Source: Ancylomarina sp. DW003 (lineage in GTDB: Bacteria; Bacteroidota; Bacteroidia; Bacteroidales; Marinifilaceae). From it: DNA of 64,000 nt. The notes under the pieces were generated by a model. It ran no database searches, was not told where the DNA came from, and saw only the letters and a program-made list of their open reading frames with translations. Location: contig NZ_JAKJSD010000015.1 of assembly GCF_029029505.1 (NCBI RefSeq), positions 1 to 64,000 on the forward strand, given 5' to 3'. Of this stretch, positions 46,287 to 55,226 are shown piece after piece; within the stretch, counting starts at the first letter, position 1, and each line of letters opens with the position of its first letter. Position numbers and translations under genes: made by a program.

Positions 46287-49055
46287 TTAAAATCTAAAAC
46301 TCACGTTTAAAAAGAAGTTTCTTCCGTAAGCATAATATTGCTTTGGAGTAAAATTATCTACACTTTGTAGCATCTCTTCTTTATTACCACCATAATCAAC
46401 TCTAGATTGTTCATATCCACCAGTTACAAAGTCTGTATTATCAAGAATATTAGATATTGAAAGGTTGACATTGATATAGTACTTGTAATCTATTCTCCAT
46501 GATTTTCCAATATTGAAGTCCATTGTAAATTGATCATCAAGTCCTTGTTGAGCAATAACCTTATCATATCCCTCAGGATCTGACTGGAAAGTATTGAATA
46601 CATCTTGTATTCTTCTAAGAGGATTGTAACTCAAATACATCTCTCTATAGTAATTGGCATTTAATCCAACCCACCAATATTTGTCGCTAGAATACTTTAG
46701 ACCTACTGTATAAGCTTGCTGTGGATAACCTGTTTCTTTAAATCCTTTCACGTAAACTGGTTCATTTTCCATATAAGCTTCATCTCTGTTATCAGCATAC
46801 ATGCTAACTAATGGTCTTGATTCAATTGTATGTTCTCCAACTGCAATAGCACCAATCAACGAAAGCTCATCAAGAAGTTTATAGTCGAATCCTAATTCAA
46901 CTCCAACATGCTGTTTGTCAATACCTGATTGAATTTGATTAACAAATGTCTTCTCAGTATCATTATAAAGCCCCATGGTTTTAATCTGATCTACAAACTT
47001 GGTATAATATGCATTCGCTTTCAATTTGAAGTTTGGCGAACGATATTGATATCCAAAATCAACAGTCATGATTTTCTCATCATCATTTTGTCCTTTATCA
47101 GCTAAAGTTAGATTACGAGTACGTGGTGATAGAAACACATTGCGGAAAGCTGGTGCTTTTGTCATATAACCTGCATTTGCAGAGAAATAGTTCTTACCAT
47201 CCATTTTATAAGTTGCTCCTGCCTTTATACCATAGTTAAAGTAATCCAACTTCTGACTTTCACCATAAGAGTCATTCCCATTTGGAAATAATCCTTTTCT
47301 CACTTTAGAGTCTCTCCACATCGTTGTTTGAGTTACCCCAAGTGATGCGTAATAATCAAAATTCTCATATGAAAAATTTGCTTGTGCAAATCCAGAAATT
47401 TTATCAACATGAGCATCGTAGTTATGTCCATATTTATCTCCCTCTTTCAACGTTTGAGCTTTACCATTAGCGCGGTAATAATCCAAATCATTTTGAATTC
47501 TCTCAGCAAATTCCTGATCTGTATAAACATATTTAGGATCCATTCTATCCGCAAACTTGTCTGTATTTTCAACAAAGTCAGCACCTAACAAATCATCTAC
47601 AAGCGTATAAGTGTGAGCTGTATATGAGTTATAATTTGCACCACCAACAAGTTCAATATTCTTATTCAACTCATGTTTGATATTGATATTTGCAATAATT
47701 TGCTCCACATCTCTTCTTCTATCTTCAAGAAAATATCTAGCCTCTCCTGTTGGGTTGTTATATAAGTTAGCCTCATACATTTTATCCCAATCAATCTGAG
47801 AGTTATTTTTAAAATCTTCTGCAGCATTAGGATTATTCAGATTACCAGAATAACCAGGAAGGTTACGATAGTAATCAGGACGAGGATCCGGAGCATTTAC
47901 CCAATTTAAAGCAGTACGTCCACTTTCGCCATTCATATAAGCAAAACTAGTCTCAATCTTTGTTTTTGAATTCAAATCCCAGTAATGCTTCAATATAGCC
48001 ATAGGCATATGCGTTTTTTGCATTTTCGCATTACGCTTTTTGCCATCTTGCCATCCCCAATTAGGATTGTAATAGTTAGATCCAACAAGATCATTCGCCT
48101 CTTGAGAAGAAGCTCCTAATCCCCCTCTTTCACTAGGTGCACCAAATACAGTTAAGCCAATAGAGTGTTTTTCATTAATCTTCTTAAGAGCAGAAAGAAA
48201 GTAACCATATGCATCATATGAGGTTCCTTCAATATAGCCTTCATCGCCCCATCGTTTAGATCCAGAAACAGTCAATGCCCATCCATTCTCCATCATACCT
48301 GTAGAGTGCGTAATCATAGTACGATTACTGTAAGAACGGTTCGATCGTGAATAAACAATTTTCGTTCCCTTTCGGTAAGCATCAGCTTTAGTATTAATGT
48401 TTGTGTTTCCACCGAATAAACCAAAACCATGATTCGTAGGAGTTAAACCATCAGTCACTTCCTGATCACGAGTGACGTCGTTAAGACCGCCCCACAAATA
48501 CCAGTACGCTCTACCGTTTTCCATATTATTCATTTGAATACCATTGAAAAACAAACCTGATTCCTCAGAACCATAACCACGACGACGAAAACGAGCAGAA
48601 CTAAACGTATAGGCAGCTGCCGCATTAAATGGATCTTTTGAAGAACTCAAAATACCAGAAACAGCCATATCACCTAAATCAGCATCAATCTCATCATCTG
48701 AAATCGAAGTCACATCTAATTCGTCAAGTGACGGCAAGAATTTATTGATTTCCAGAACTAAAGTTCCAACTGAAGTATTTCTACTCTCAACCACATCAAT
48801 GGTTTCAGTTAAACTGATAAAACCTTCTAGATTTACTTCTATTAAGTGCTTTCCTGTTGGAACATCTGCAATCGAAAATTGACCATTTGCATCAGTAAAC
48901 ACAATATTACTTGTACCTAGAACCTGAACTTGAACATGTTCAAGAAAATGTCCATCCTTAGCACTTTTCACTTTTCCACTTACAGAACCCGTTTGAGCTT
49001 GCAAGGTAAAAGACATCAGAGCTCCTAGCATTAGGAACAGAAAAATCTTCTTCAT
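46287..49055 (-). CDS. TonB-dependent receptor, head of the putative nucleic-acid uptake operon
   Basis: A 922-residue outer-membrane transporter. Signal peptide to ~residue 21 (SFTLQAQ), a carboxypeptidase regulatory-like domain at ~24-105 (GSVSGKVKSAKDGHFLEHVQVQ in parts), a plug at ~110-235 (RRRGYGSEESGLFFNGIQM, GGNTNINTK) and a barrel ending GRNFFLNVSFRF with terminal Phe. The first gene of an operon with DUF5689 and lamin-tail lipoproteins. No SusD is present. Import of nucleic-acid-derived ligand is inferred from neighbours. A -7-like box (TACTTTTG on the minus strand, 49307-49314) lies ~250 bp upstream. Confidence 0.92.
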   Translation of the reverse strand: MKKIFLFLMLGALMSFTLQAQTGSVSGKVKSAKDGHFLEHVQVQVLGTSNIVFTDANGQFSIADVPTGKHLIEVNLEGFISLTETIDVVESRNTSVGTLVLEINKFLPSLDELDVTSISDDEIDADLGDMAVSGILSSSKDPFNAAAAYTFSSARFRRRGYGSEESGLFFNGIQMNNMENGRAYWYLWGGLNDVTRDQEVTDGLTPTNHGFGLFGGNTNINTKADAYRKGTKIVYSRSNRSYSNRTMITHSTGMMENGWALTVSGSKRWGDEGYIEGTSYDAYGYFLSALKKINEKHSIGLTVFGAPSERGGLGASSQEANDLVGSNYYNPNWGWQDGKKRNAKMQKTHMPMAILKHYWDLNSKTKIETSFAYMNGESGRTALNWVNAPDPRPDYYRNLPGYSGNLNNPNAAEDFKNNSQIDWDKMYEANLYNNPTGEARYFLEDRRRDVEQIIANINIKHELNKNIELVGGANYNSYTAHTYTLVDDLLGADFVENTDKFADRMDPKYVYTDQEFAERIQNDLDYYRANGKAQTLKEGDKYGHNYDAHVDKISGFAQANFSYENFDYYASLGVTQTTMWRDSKVRKGLFPNGNDSYGESQKLDYFNYGIKAGATYKMDGKNYFSANAGYMTKAPAFRNVFLSPRTRNLTLADKGQNDDEKIMTVDFGYQYRSPNFKLKANAYYTKFVDQIKTMGLYNDTEKTFVNQIQSGIDKQHVGVELGFDYKLLDELSLIGAIAVGEHTIESRPLVSMYADNRDEAYMENEPVYVKGFKETGYPQQAYTVGLKYSSDKYWWVGLNANYYREMYLSYNPLRRIQDVFNTFQSDPEGYDKVIAQQGLDDQFTMDFNIGKSWRIDYKYYINVNLSISNILDNTDFVTGGYEQSRVDYGGNKEEMLQSVDNFTPKQYYAYGRNFFLNVSFRF

Positions 49056-49727
49056 AAGAATTATTAAAGTTTGATATAAATAGTCAATGACAGAAATCAG
49101 TCAATCATGTTTATGTTTCCCCCGAAACACAATCGATTGCAAATACAATGACAGTTGAAATTTTACTTTAAAAATGAAGGTGGAGAATAGCATTTCTTAG
49201 AATAACTCGCTAAATACTAATAAGCGGTACGAATACTATTGATCTGTAGAAACAGTTATACAGCCTATTCTAGAATTGAACAGGATAAAATGGTGTCTAG
49301 GACTGGCAAAAGTAATATATTTTTTCAAAATGACCTTAGGTGAGCATATAAAAATCGATTATTCAACAACTTAAAGACTTTCAGTAATATAGATTCAATC
49401 TAGCTAAAAAAATAATCCTGATAATAAAAGAATTAGGCAATTCTCAGAAATTGTTTTAATTTCGCCAACGGAAAACAATCATTTTTAGCAAAAAAGGCAA
49501 ATCATTATTCGATCCCCCCGAATTATAATGCCTCATTTCCTTTCCACTCCCAGCGAAGACAAATTTCAAAACAAACTTTGCAAAATTCTGTATCATTATA
49601 AAAATATACATTTTGTAATTTTTGAACTTATTAGTCGTAAAATCAAATTTGATATAAGACAATATATATTGTGAAAATCTTTAATGATATTGGCTTATAA
49701 CAAGGTTTACAATAGAAAAATAAACAC
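49056..49727. other. Intergenic region between the receptor operon and the divergent nuclease-like gene
   Basis: About 670 bp, AT-rich. A minus-strand TACTTTTG box at 49307-49314 may start the receptor operon with a ~250-nt leader; no firm -33. No plus-strand promoter was recognised for the gene at 49728. A 68-codon open frame (49456-49662) has no coding features. Confidence 0.45.
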
Positions 49728-50771
49728 ATGAAGAATTTTAAATTCAAACATTTAGGTCTATTCATTCTGTTAGCATGTTTCCTTTTAAATGTAAATGGTG
49801 TATCTGCTCAGAAAAAAGAGAAAGAAATTTCTTGTATCGGTTTTTATAATCTTGAAAATTTGTTCGATACCATTGACGACCCTGAAAAAAGAGACGAAGA
49901 TTATTTACCAGGGGGCAAGAATAAATGGACTGAGAGTAAATACAAAGCCAAACTTTTCAATATGGCTCATGTTATTTCTTTGATTGGAAAAGAAGGTAGC
50001 AAGGATGGTCTATCAATTCTGGGTGTATGTGAAGTTGAAAACCGTAAAGTTCTTGAAGATTTGGTTGCCGAACCAGCATTAGTAAATCGTAACCTTCAAA
50101 TTGTTCACCACAGTTCTCCTGATAAGCGTGGTATTGATGTTGGGCTTCTTTATAACCCTAAGCGCTTTGAGCTAATCGAATCGAAAAGCTTTAGATTAAA
50201 TGCTTTTAGAAATGATGGAGATACTTTATTTACCAGAGATCAATTGTTAGTGACAGGATTACTTGATAAAGAAAAAGTACATGTAATCGTAAATCACTGG
50301 CCATCGAGAAGTGGCGGAGAAAAAGTGAGCCGTCCAAGTAGAAATAAGGCTGCTCAACTTAGTCGTTCTATTTGTGACTCTATAAGTAAAGCAGATCCTT
50401 CAGCAAAAATTCTTGTTATGGGTGACTTAAATGACGATCCATTTAATGATTCTGTGAAAAAATACATGAACACCAAAGCTAAAATCTCAAAAATGGGTAC
50501 TGAGAATTTTTATAATCCTTGGGAGAATATTTTAGCTAAAGGTTATGGAACTCTTGCATATAGAGATACATGGAATCTTTTTGATCAAATATTATTATCG
50601 AATCCACTTGTTGACAAGAAAACTACAGGATACAAGTTCCTTACATCTAAGATATTCAAGAAGAAGTTTATGATTCAGCAAGAGGGCCGTTATAAAGGTT
50701 ACCCTAAACGACGTGAAGGTGGTTATTCCGATCACTTCCCAGTATACGTTTATCTTATTCGTAACAAATAA
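49728..50771 (+). CDS. Secreted endonuclease/exonuclease/phosphatase family protein
   Basis: A 347-residue DNase I-like protein with a classical signal peptide (ending SAQ near residue 28), thus periplasmic or secreted. Motifs in order: FYNLENLFDTIDDP, GVCEVENRKVLEDL (catalytic Glu), RGIDVGLLYN, VNHWPSRSGG, VMGDLNDDP and GYSDHFPVYVYL with the Asp-His pair. It would hydrolyse phosphodiester bonds in nucleic acids or nucleotides. It is divergent from the TonB receptor operon, which fits a joint role in extracellular nucleic-acid use. It differs from the lipoprotein relative at 18829-19872. Confidence 0.9.
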   Translation: MKNFKFKHLGLFILLACFLLNVNGVSAQKKEKEISCIGFYNLENLFDTIDDPEKRDEDYLPGGKNKWTESKYKAKLFNMAHVISLIGKEGSKDGLSILGVCEVENRKVLEDLVAEPALVNRNLQIVHHSSPDKRGIDVGLLYNPKRFELIESKSFRLNAFRNDGDTLFTRDQLLVTGLLDKEKVHVIVNHWPSRSGGEKVSRPSRNKAAQLSRSICDSISKADPSAKILVMGDLNDDPFNDSVKKYMNTKAKISKMGTENFYNPWENILAKGYGTLAYRDTWNLFDQILLSNPLVDKKTTGYKFLTSKIFKKKFMIQQEGRYKGYPKRREGGYSDHFPVYVYLIRNK

Positions 50772-50789
50772 CTCAGAATAATATACAAT

Positions 50790-50821
50790 ACTAAGCTGCC
50801 TCAAAAAGGCAGCTTTTTTTG
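50790..50821 (+). terminator. Terminator of the secreted nuclease-like gene
   Basis: AAGCTGCCT-caaaa-AGGCAGCTTTTTTT, 9-bp stem and T-run, 20 bp after the stop codon. Confidence 0.92.
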
Positions 50822-50920
50822 TGCCTTGTCAAACAACAAAAGGTCGCACAAATACTGTCCTTTATGTATTAAATCTATTAATTATATAGATAGGAGATCA
50901 TTAATAAATAATTAATTCAA

Positions 50921-50984
50921 AACTAACTTTTTCGTTGATTAACTAATTTTTTAGTTGCAGTGACGAAATAATTAGTTATATTTG
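50921..50984 (+). promoter_or_regulatory. Promoter and candidate BlaI-type operator
   Basis: GTTG (50954-50957), 19 bp, TATATTTG (50977-50984) matches the -33/-7 consensus. Half-sites AACTAA at 50921-50926 and 50941-50946 mirror TTAGTT at 50951-50956 and 50972-50977; the inner pair overlaps the -33 element and the outer right site abuts the -7 box. That layout is what a dimeric winged-helix repressor operator would look like, and the next gene encodes such a repressor. Confidence 0.65.
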
Positions 50985-51024
50985 TTTTGTCAACATTATT
51001 CATGGTATATAAAAAGGCAAAGTG

Positions 51025-51399
51025 ATGATAACAAAACGATTAACAAAACGAGAAGAAGATGTAATGAAAATATTGTGGGAAGCGGGAAAAGGGTTTGTTA
51101 AAGATTTAATGACACAACATCCTGAACCTAAACCTCATTACAATACTTTTAGTACAATTATTCGAGGCTTAGAAGAGAAAGGGTATGTGGCACACAATTC
51201 ATATGGCAATACTCATGAATATTATCCTGTGATCACTAAAGAAGTATACCGAAAACTATTTATAAAAAATGTTGTTTATGATTATTTTGGTTCTTCATAT
51301 AAAAATGTGGTCTCTTTTTTCTTAAACGAAGAGAAATTAGATGTTGATGACCTTAAGGAACTTATTGATTTGATCGAAAAGAAAAATGATAAAAAGTAA
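51025..51399 (+). CDS. BlaI/MecI/CopY family transcriptional repressor
   Basis: A 124-residue winged-helix repressor. The DNA-binding N-terminal half reads LTKREEDVMKILWEAGKGFVKDLM and YNTFSTIIRGLEEKGYV, the recognisable BlaI pattern; the C-terminal part (FFLNEEKLDVDDLKELIDLI) is the dimerisation helix. I chose ATG at 51025; the frame can also begin with GTG three bases earlier. BlaI proteins hold a gene pair off until their membrane protease partner triggers cleavage. The partner, an M56 protease, starts 3 bp after this stop. The signal sensed here is unknown; no beta-lactamase is nearby. Confidence 0.92.
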   Translation: MITKRLTKREEDVMKILWEAGKGFVKDLMTQHPEPKPHYNTFSTIIRGLEEKGYVAHNSYGNTHEYYPVITKEVYRKLFIKNVVYDYFGSSYKNVVSFFLNEEKLDVDDLKELIDLIEKKNDKK

Positions 51400-51402
51400 A
51401 TT

Positions 51403-52683
51403 ATGGTAGTAGAATTTCTAGAGTTTCTGATAAAAAGTGGAAGTATTTTAGCGATTTCAGTGCTTGTATATGTACTTGTATTATCAAACGATGTTTTTTT
51501 TAAATTAAATAGGCTGTGGCTGATTGGTAGCCTTATTTTACCATGGATAATACCTCTATTAACCATGCCTGTTTGGATTAAAGAATTATTGTTTACAAGT
51601 GGAGAAACAGCTGTTCAATTTAGTACTTCGATTTTGAATTATGCAATGGGGCAAGCGCCTGTTACCATCTCTTCTCAAAATTCTTTTTCATGGGAAATGT
51701 TAGGATTGGCTCTATATTCCTTCGTCAGTTTTATTTTCTTGATAAGGCTTATGTGGGGCTATCGTTCAATCATTCAGCTAAAAAGACAATCCAATCATAA
51801 AATCTATAAAGGTCTTTCATTAGCAGTTTTTTCGGATGTAAACGCAAGTCCATTCTCATTTTTCCGCACCATTTATATACCTAAAGAAATGGAAAAAAGA
51901 GGTGACAAAGATCTAATATTAGAACATGAAAGAAAACATTGTGTCGAATTGCATTCAATTGATCTCGCTTTGGCAGAATGCTTATTAATTTTCCAATGGT
52001 GGAATCCTTTTGCTTGGTGGGCGCGAAAATTAATTGCCCAAAATCATGAATTTTGTGTTGACAACGCGGTGATAAAGCAAATTGAACAACCAAAGGATTA
52101 TCAATATTTATTAGTCAATTTGTTATCTAACCAAAAACAAAATCAGTTAGTTAATAATTTTAATAAAAGTCTTACTAAAAAACGGATTATTATGATGAAT
52201 ATCTCAAATACTAAGAATATTACAGGTTGGTTAAAAGGATTAATCGTTGTGCCATTTTTAGCCTTAATTTTAATGGCATTTACCAATCCAGACTTATCTA
52301 GTGAAAATAAAACGAAGGATAAGGCTAAAGAAACTATTGCCAATGATATGGATTTTAGAAATTTTATCGCCAGAAGCATTAAGTATCCTTTAGAAGCTCA
52401 AAAGAATGGTATGCAAGCTGATATAACAGTTCATTTTTCAGTAAATAAAAAAGGTAAATCTAGCTCTATCACTATGGGGCCAGCTCAAGGAAACAAAGTG
52501 TTCATTATAGACGAAGTAGTTGTAACGGCTCTTAAGAAAGGTAGTATCAAACAAGAGATCAATAGTCGAAATATAATACTAGAAAAAGAGGTCGCTAGAT
52601 TGTTAAAAAAATTACCTTCTATTTCAGATCAAAGGATGTTAGGAAAAACGATTCAAATGAAAGTTAAATTTAGATTACAATAA
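51403..52683 (+). CDS. M56 (BlaR1-like) membrane metallopeptidase with TonB C-terminal domain
   Basis: A 426-residue membrane protein. Helices near residues 10-30, 40-58 and 100-120 precede the cytoplasmic zinc site HERKH (175-179), with the third ligand likely in the following helix (HSIDLALAE). A further helix at ~273-290 leads to a periplasmic TonB-C-like domain (~315-426: FIARSIKYPLEAQKNGMQADITVHFSV). The M56 core normally cleaves the BlaI partner upon signal; in place of a penicillin-binding sensor it has a TonB-type domain, a layout found in Bacteroidota M56 proteins. Start lies 3 bp from the repressor stop, suggesting translational coupling. Confidence 0.9.
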   Translation: MVVEFLEFLIKSGSILAISVLVYVLVLSNDVFFKLNRLWLIGSLILPWIIPLLTMPVWIKELLFTSGETAVQFSTSILNYAMGQAPVTISSQNSFSWEMLGLALYSFVSFIFLIRLMWGYRSIIQLKRQSNHKIYKGLSLAVFSDVNASPFSFFRTIYIPKEMEKRGDKDLILEHERKHCVELHSIDLALAECLLIFQWWNPFAWWARKLIAQNHEFCVDNAVIKQIEQPKDYQYLLVNLLSNQKQNQLVNNFNKSLTKKRIIMMNISNTKNITGWLKGLIVVPFLALILMAFTNPDLSSENKTKDKAKETIANDMDFRNFIARSIKYPLEAQKNGMQADITVHFSVNKKGKSSSITMGPAQGNKVFIIDEVVVTALKKGSIKQEINSRNIILEKEVARLLKKLPSISDQRMLGKTIQMKVKFRLQ

Positions 52684-52689
52684 TCTATT

Positions 52690-52735
52690 GTAAAAAAAAG
52701 CCTCACAGAATAAGTAAATTCTGTGAGGCTTTTCA
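52690..52735. terminator. Bidirectional terminator between M56 gene and frr
   Basis: AAAAAAGCCTCACAGAAT-aagta-AATTCTGTGAGGCTTTT gives a ~14-bp stem between convergent genes. Confidence 0.9.
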
Positions 52736-52783
52736 TATTACAAATACCCCAAGAGGCAATCCAATATATGATATTACTACCTA

Positions 52784-53347
52784 TTAGATAGTCATGATAT
52801 CTTTTTCTTTAGCTTGGAATAAGTCATCAATCTTCTTGCCAAAAGCATCTGTTAATTTCTGAACCTCACCCTCAGCATCTTTCTCAGCATCTTCAGATAA
52901 ACCTTCCTTAATTAATTTCTTAAGCTCAACGATTGTATCACGACGTGCATTTCGAACACTTACCTTAGCATTCTCACACTCCGCCTTAGCTTGTTTTGCT
53001 AAATCGCTACGACGTTCTTCAGTTAGAGCTGGAATATTAATACGAATAATCTCACCATTATTATCTGGGTTCAAACCCAAATTAGAGTTCATAATAGCCT
53101 TTTCGATAGGAACGATCATAGCTCTTTCCCATGGCTGAACTGCTAGTGTTCTAGGATCTGGAACACTCACATTGGCAACTTGTGTCAATGGAACCATACT
53201 TCCATAATAATCAACAGACACGCCTGCGATCATATTTACGTTCGCTTTTCCTGCACGAACTTTCACTAATTCTGCATCAAGATGCACGATTGCTGCATCC
53301 ATCTTTTCCTTTGCATCCTCTAGATACATTTGAACTTCTTCATTCAT
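52784..53347 (-). CDS. frr: Ribosome recycling factor
   Basis: A 187-residue RRF, full family length (~185). The three-helix bundle and beta domain are recognisable from the N-terminal AKEKMDAAIVHLDAELVKVRAGKAN, then YYGSMVPLTQVANVSVPDPRTLAVQPWE and the C-terminal VRNARRDTIVELKKLIKEG. It dissociates post-termination ribosomes together with EF-G. It lies 125 bp downstream of pyrH on the same strand, the usual pyrH-frr order. Confidence 0.97.
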   Translation of the reverse strand: MNEEVQMYLEDAKEKMDAAIVHLDAELVKVRAGKANVNMIAGVSVDYYGSMVPLTQVANVSVPDPRTLAVQPWERAMIVPIEKAIMNSNLGLNPDNNGEIIRINIPALTEERRSDLAKQAKAECENAKVSVRNARRDTIVELKKLIKEGLSEDAEKDAEGEVQKLTDAFGKKIDDLFQAKEKDIMTI

Positions 53348-53472
53348 AGGAGAAAGAGTTTAAGTATTTTGTTTTTATATAGATTACATTTCTTATGTCA
53401 GCCAAGAAGACCTCACACAAAAATAATAAAAAAATCTATATCAGCTTATTTCGTATTAATGAGGCATAAAAC

Positions 53473-54183
53473 CTACACGTGAACCAAGGTTCCAATATTT
53501 TCTCCATTTATAACTTTCAGTAAGTTACCTTTGGTATCCATATCAAAAACGACGATTGGTAAATTATTCTCTTTACACATAGTCGTGGCCGTTAAATCCA
53601 TAACACGCAAGTCTTTGTGATAAATTTCATCGAAACTGATTTTATCATACTTTTTCGCAGTAGGATCTTTTTCAGGATCAGCTGTATACACGCCGTCAAC
53701 ACGTGTCCCCTTCAACATCACATCAGCCTCAATTTCAATACCACGTAAAGACGAACCTGTATCCGTTGTAAAATATGGATTTCCTGTCCCTGCAGAGAAG
53801 ATTGCCACATATCCGTCAGATAGATAGTCAACCGCCTTTTGCTTTGAATAGAACTCTCCTATTGGCTCCATACGTATTGCAGTAAGTACTCTGGACTTAC
53901 AACCAATAGCTTCAAGTGCTGAGTTTAGTGCTAAACTATTTATTACAGTAGCAAGCATTCCCATTGAGTCCCCCTTAACACGATCAAAACCTTTAGAAGC
54001 ACCACTTAGTCCACGGAAAATATTTCCTCCGCCAATCACAATACCAACTTGAACCCCTTGGGCTACAATTTCTTTAATCTGCTCTGCATAGTCATTTAAT
54101 CTTTGAGAATCGATACCGTATTGTTGCTCTCCCATTAGCGACTCTCCGCTAAGTTTTAGTAAGACACGTTTATATTGTAACAT
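53473..54183 (-). CDS. pyrH: Uridylate kinase
   Basis: A 236-residue UMP kinase of the amino-acid kinase fold, which makes UDP from UMP and ATP. Motifs: VLLKLSGESLMG at the N-terminus, GGGNIFRGLSGASKGFDR-type glycine loop with RVKGDSMGM, YFTTDTGSSLRGIEI for UMP binding and RVDGVYTADPEKDP. Single-gene or pyrH-frr transcript, separated from tsf by a terminator. Confidence 0.97.
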   Translation of the reverse strand: MLQYKRVLLKLSGESLMGEQQYGIDSQRLNDYAEQIKEIVAQGVQVGIVIGGGNIFRGLSGASKGFDRVKGDSMGMLATVINSLALNSALEAIGCKSRVLTAIRMEPIGEFYSKQKAVDYLSDGYVAIFSAGTGNPYFTTDTGSSLRGIEIEADVMLKGTRVDGVYTADPEKDPTAKKYDKISFDEIYHKDLRVMDLTATTMCKENNLPIVVFDMDTKGNLLKVINGENIGTLVHV

Positions 54184-54325
54184 TTTTATTAAAGTATTTT
54201 ATAGATATGAAATATAGCGACCGATAAACATCGGAGAAATTAACTCTATTTAAAAGCAATGCTCAAGATAAGAATTAAAAGACTAATCTTTATACTTTTA
54301 GATAGGTCAGAAAAATATAAGTCCA

Positions 54326-54358
54326 AAAAAAAGAGTCCCTAAAAGGAACTCTTTTTAT
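54326..54358 (-). terminator. Terminator downstream of tsf
   Basis: AAAGAGTCC-ctaaa-AGGAACTCTTTTT-type hairpin with flanking A and T runs, 20 bp after the tsf stop; separates the rpsB-tsf and pyrH-frr units. Confidence 0.88.
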
Positions 54359-54375
54359 ATGTAATAATAATTGTA

Positions 54376-55200
54376 TTAAGCATTCAAAGTGAAACGCATC
54401 ATTGAAGTTGCTGTTAAGTCTTTATCAGCACTTGCTAAATATTGCTTAACGCTCATTTTGTTATCTTTTACAAAATCTTGGTTCAATAAAGTAGTCTCTT
54501 TGAAGAATTTACCTAAGCGACCTTGAGCAATTTTGTCAAGCATAGCTTCTGGCTTACCTTCAAGGCGAGCTTTCTCTTTACCAATCTCCAATTCTTTTGC
54601 AATAACATCTTCTGCAACACCATCTTTATCGACAGCAATAGGAGCCATAGCTGCTGCTTGCATAGCAACATCACGACCCATTTGTATATCAACCTCTTTG
54701 TTGAAACCAATTAGCGTAGCTAATTTGTTTCCAGCGTGGATATATGCAACTGCAGCTTCTGCTTCAATTTTACCGAAATAACTTAAATCGATTTTTTCAC
54801 CGATTACACCAGTTTGTTCAGTAACGTGCTCTTCAATTTTTCTTCCTTCTAGATCCATAGCTTTCAAAGCTTCAAGATCAGCTGGATTGTTTGCGATAGC
54901 TACGTCAAGGATTTTACCTGCAAATGCAACAAAACTATCGTTCTTAGCAACGAAGTCTGTTTCACAATTTAGGCTAATCATTGCACCTAGTTTTCCGTTT
55001 TCAGAAACTTTTGCTAAAACAACACCTTCAGTAGCTTCTCTGTCAGCACGTTTGTTAGCAATAGCCATTCCTTTTTTACGGATTATCTCAACAGCTTTGT
55101 CAAAGTCACCTTCGGCTTCAACAAGAGCATTTTTACAATCCATCATTCCTGCGCCCATTGCTTTACGCAATTTGGCTACATCTGCTGCTTTTATAGACAT
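54376..55200 (-). CDS. tsf: Elongation factor Ts
   Basis: A 274-residue nucleotide exchange factor for EF-Tu. The UBA-like N-terminus reads VAKLRKAMGAGMMDCKNALVEAEGD; next comes EGVVLAKVSENGKLGAMISLNCETDFVAKND, the conserved TDFVA core of the family. Length agrees with EF-Ts of 270-290 residues. It follows rpsB by 26 bp, the conserved rpsB-tsf pair. Confidence 0.97.
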   Translation of the reverse strand: MSIKAADVAKLRKAMGAGMMDCKNALVEAEGDFDKAVEIIRKKGMAIANKRADREATEGVVLAKVSENGKLGAMISLNCETDFVAKNDSFVAFAGKILDVAIANNPADLEALKAMDLEGRKIEEHVTEQTGVIGEKIDLSYFGKIEAEAAVAYIHAGNKLATLIGFNKEVDIQMGRDVAMQAAAMAPIAVDKDGVAEDVIAKELEIGKEKARLEGKPEAMLDKIAQGRLGKFFKETTLLNQDFVKDNKMSVKQYLASADKDLTATSMMRFTLNA

Positions 55201-55226
55201 CTCAATAGAAATTTTAAAGTTAATTA

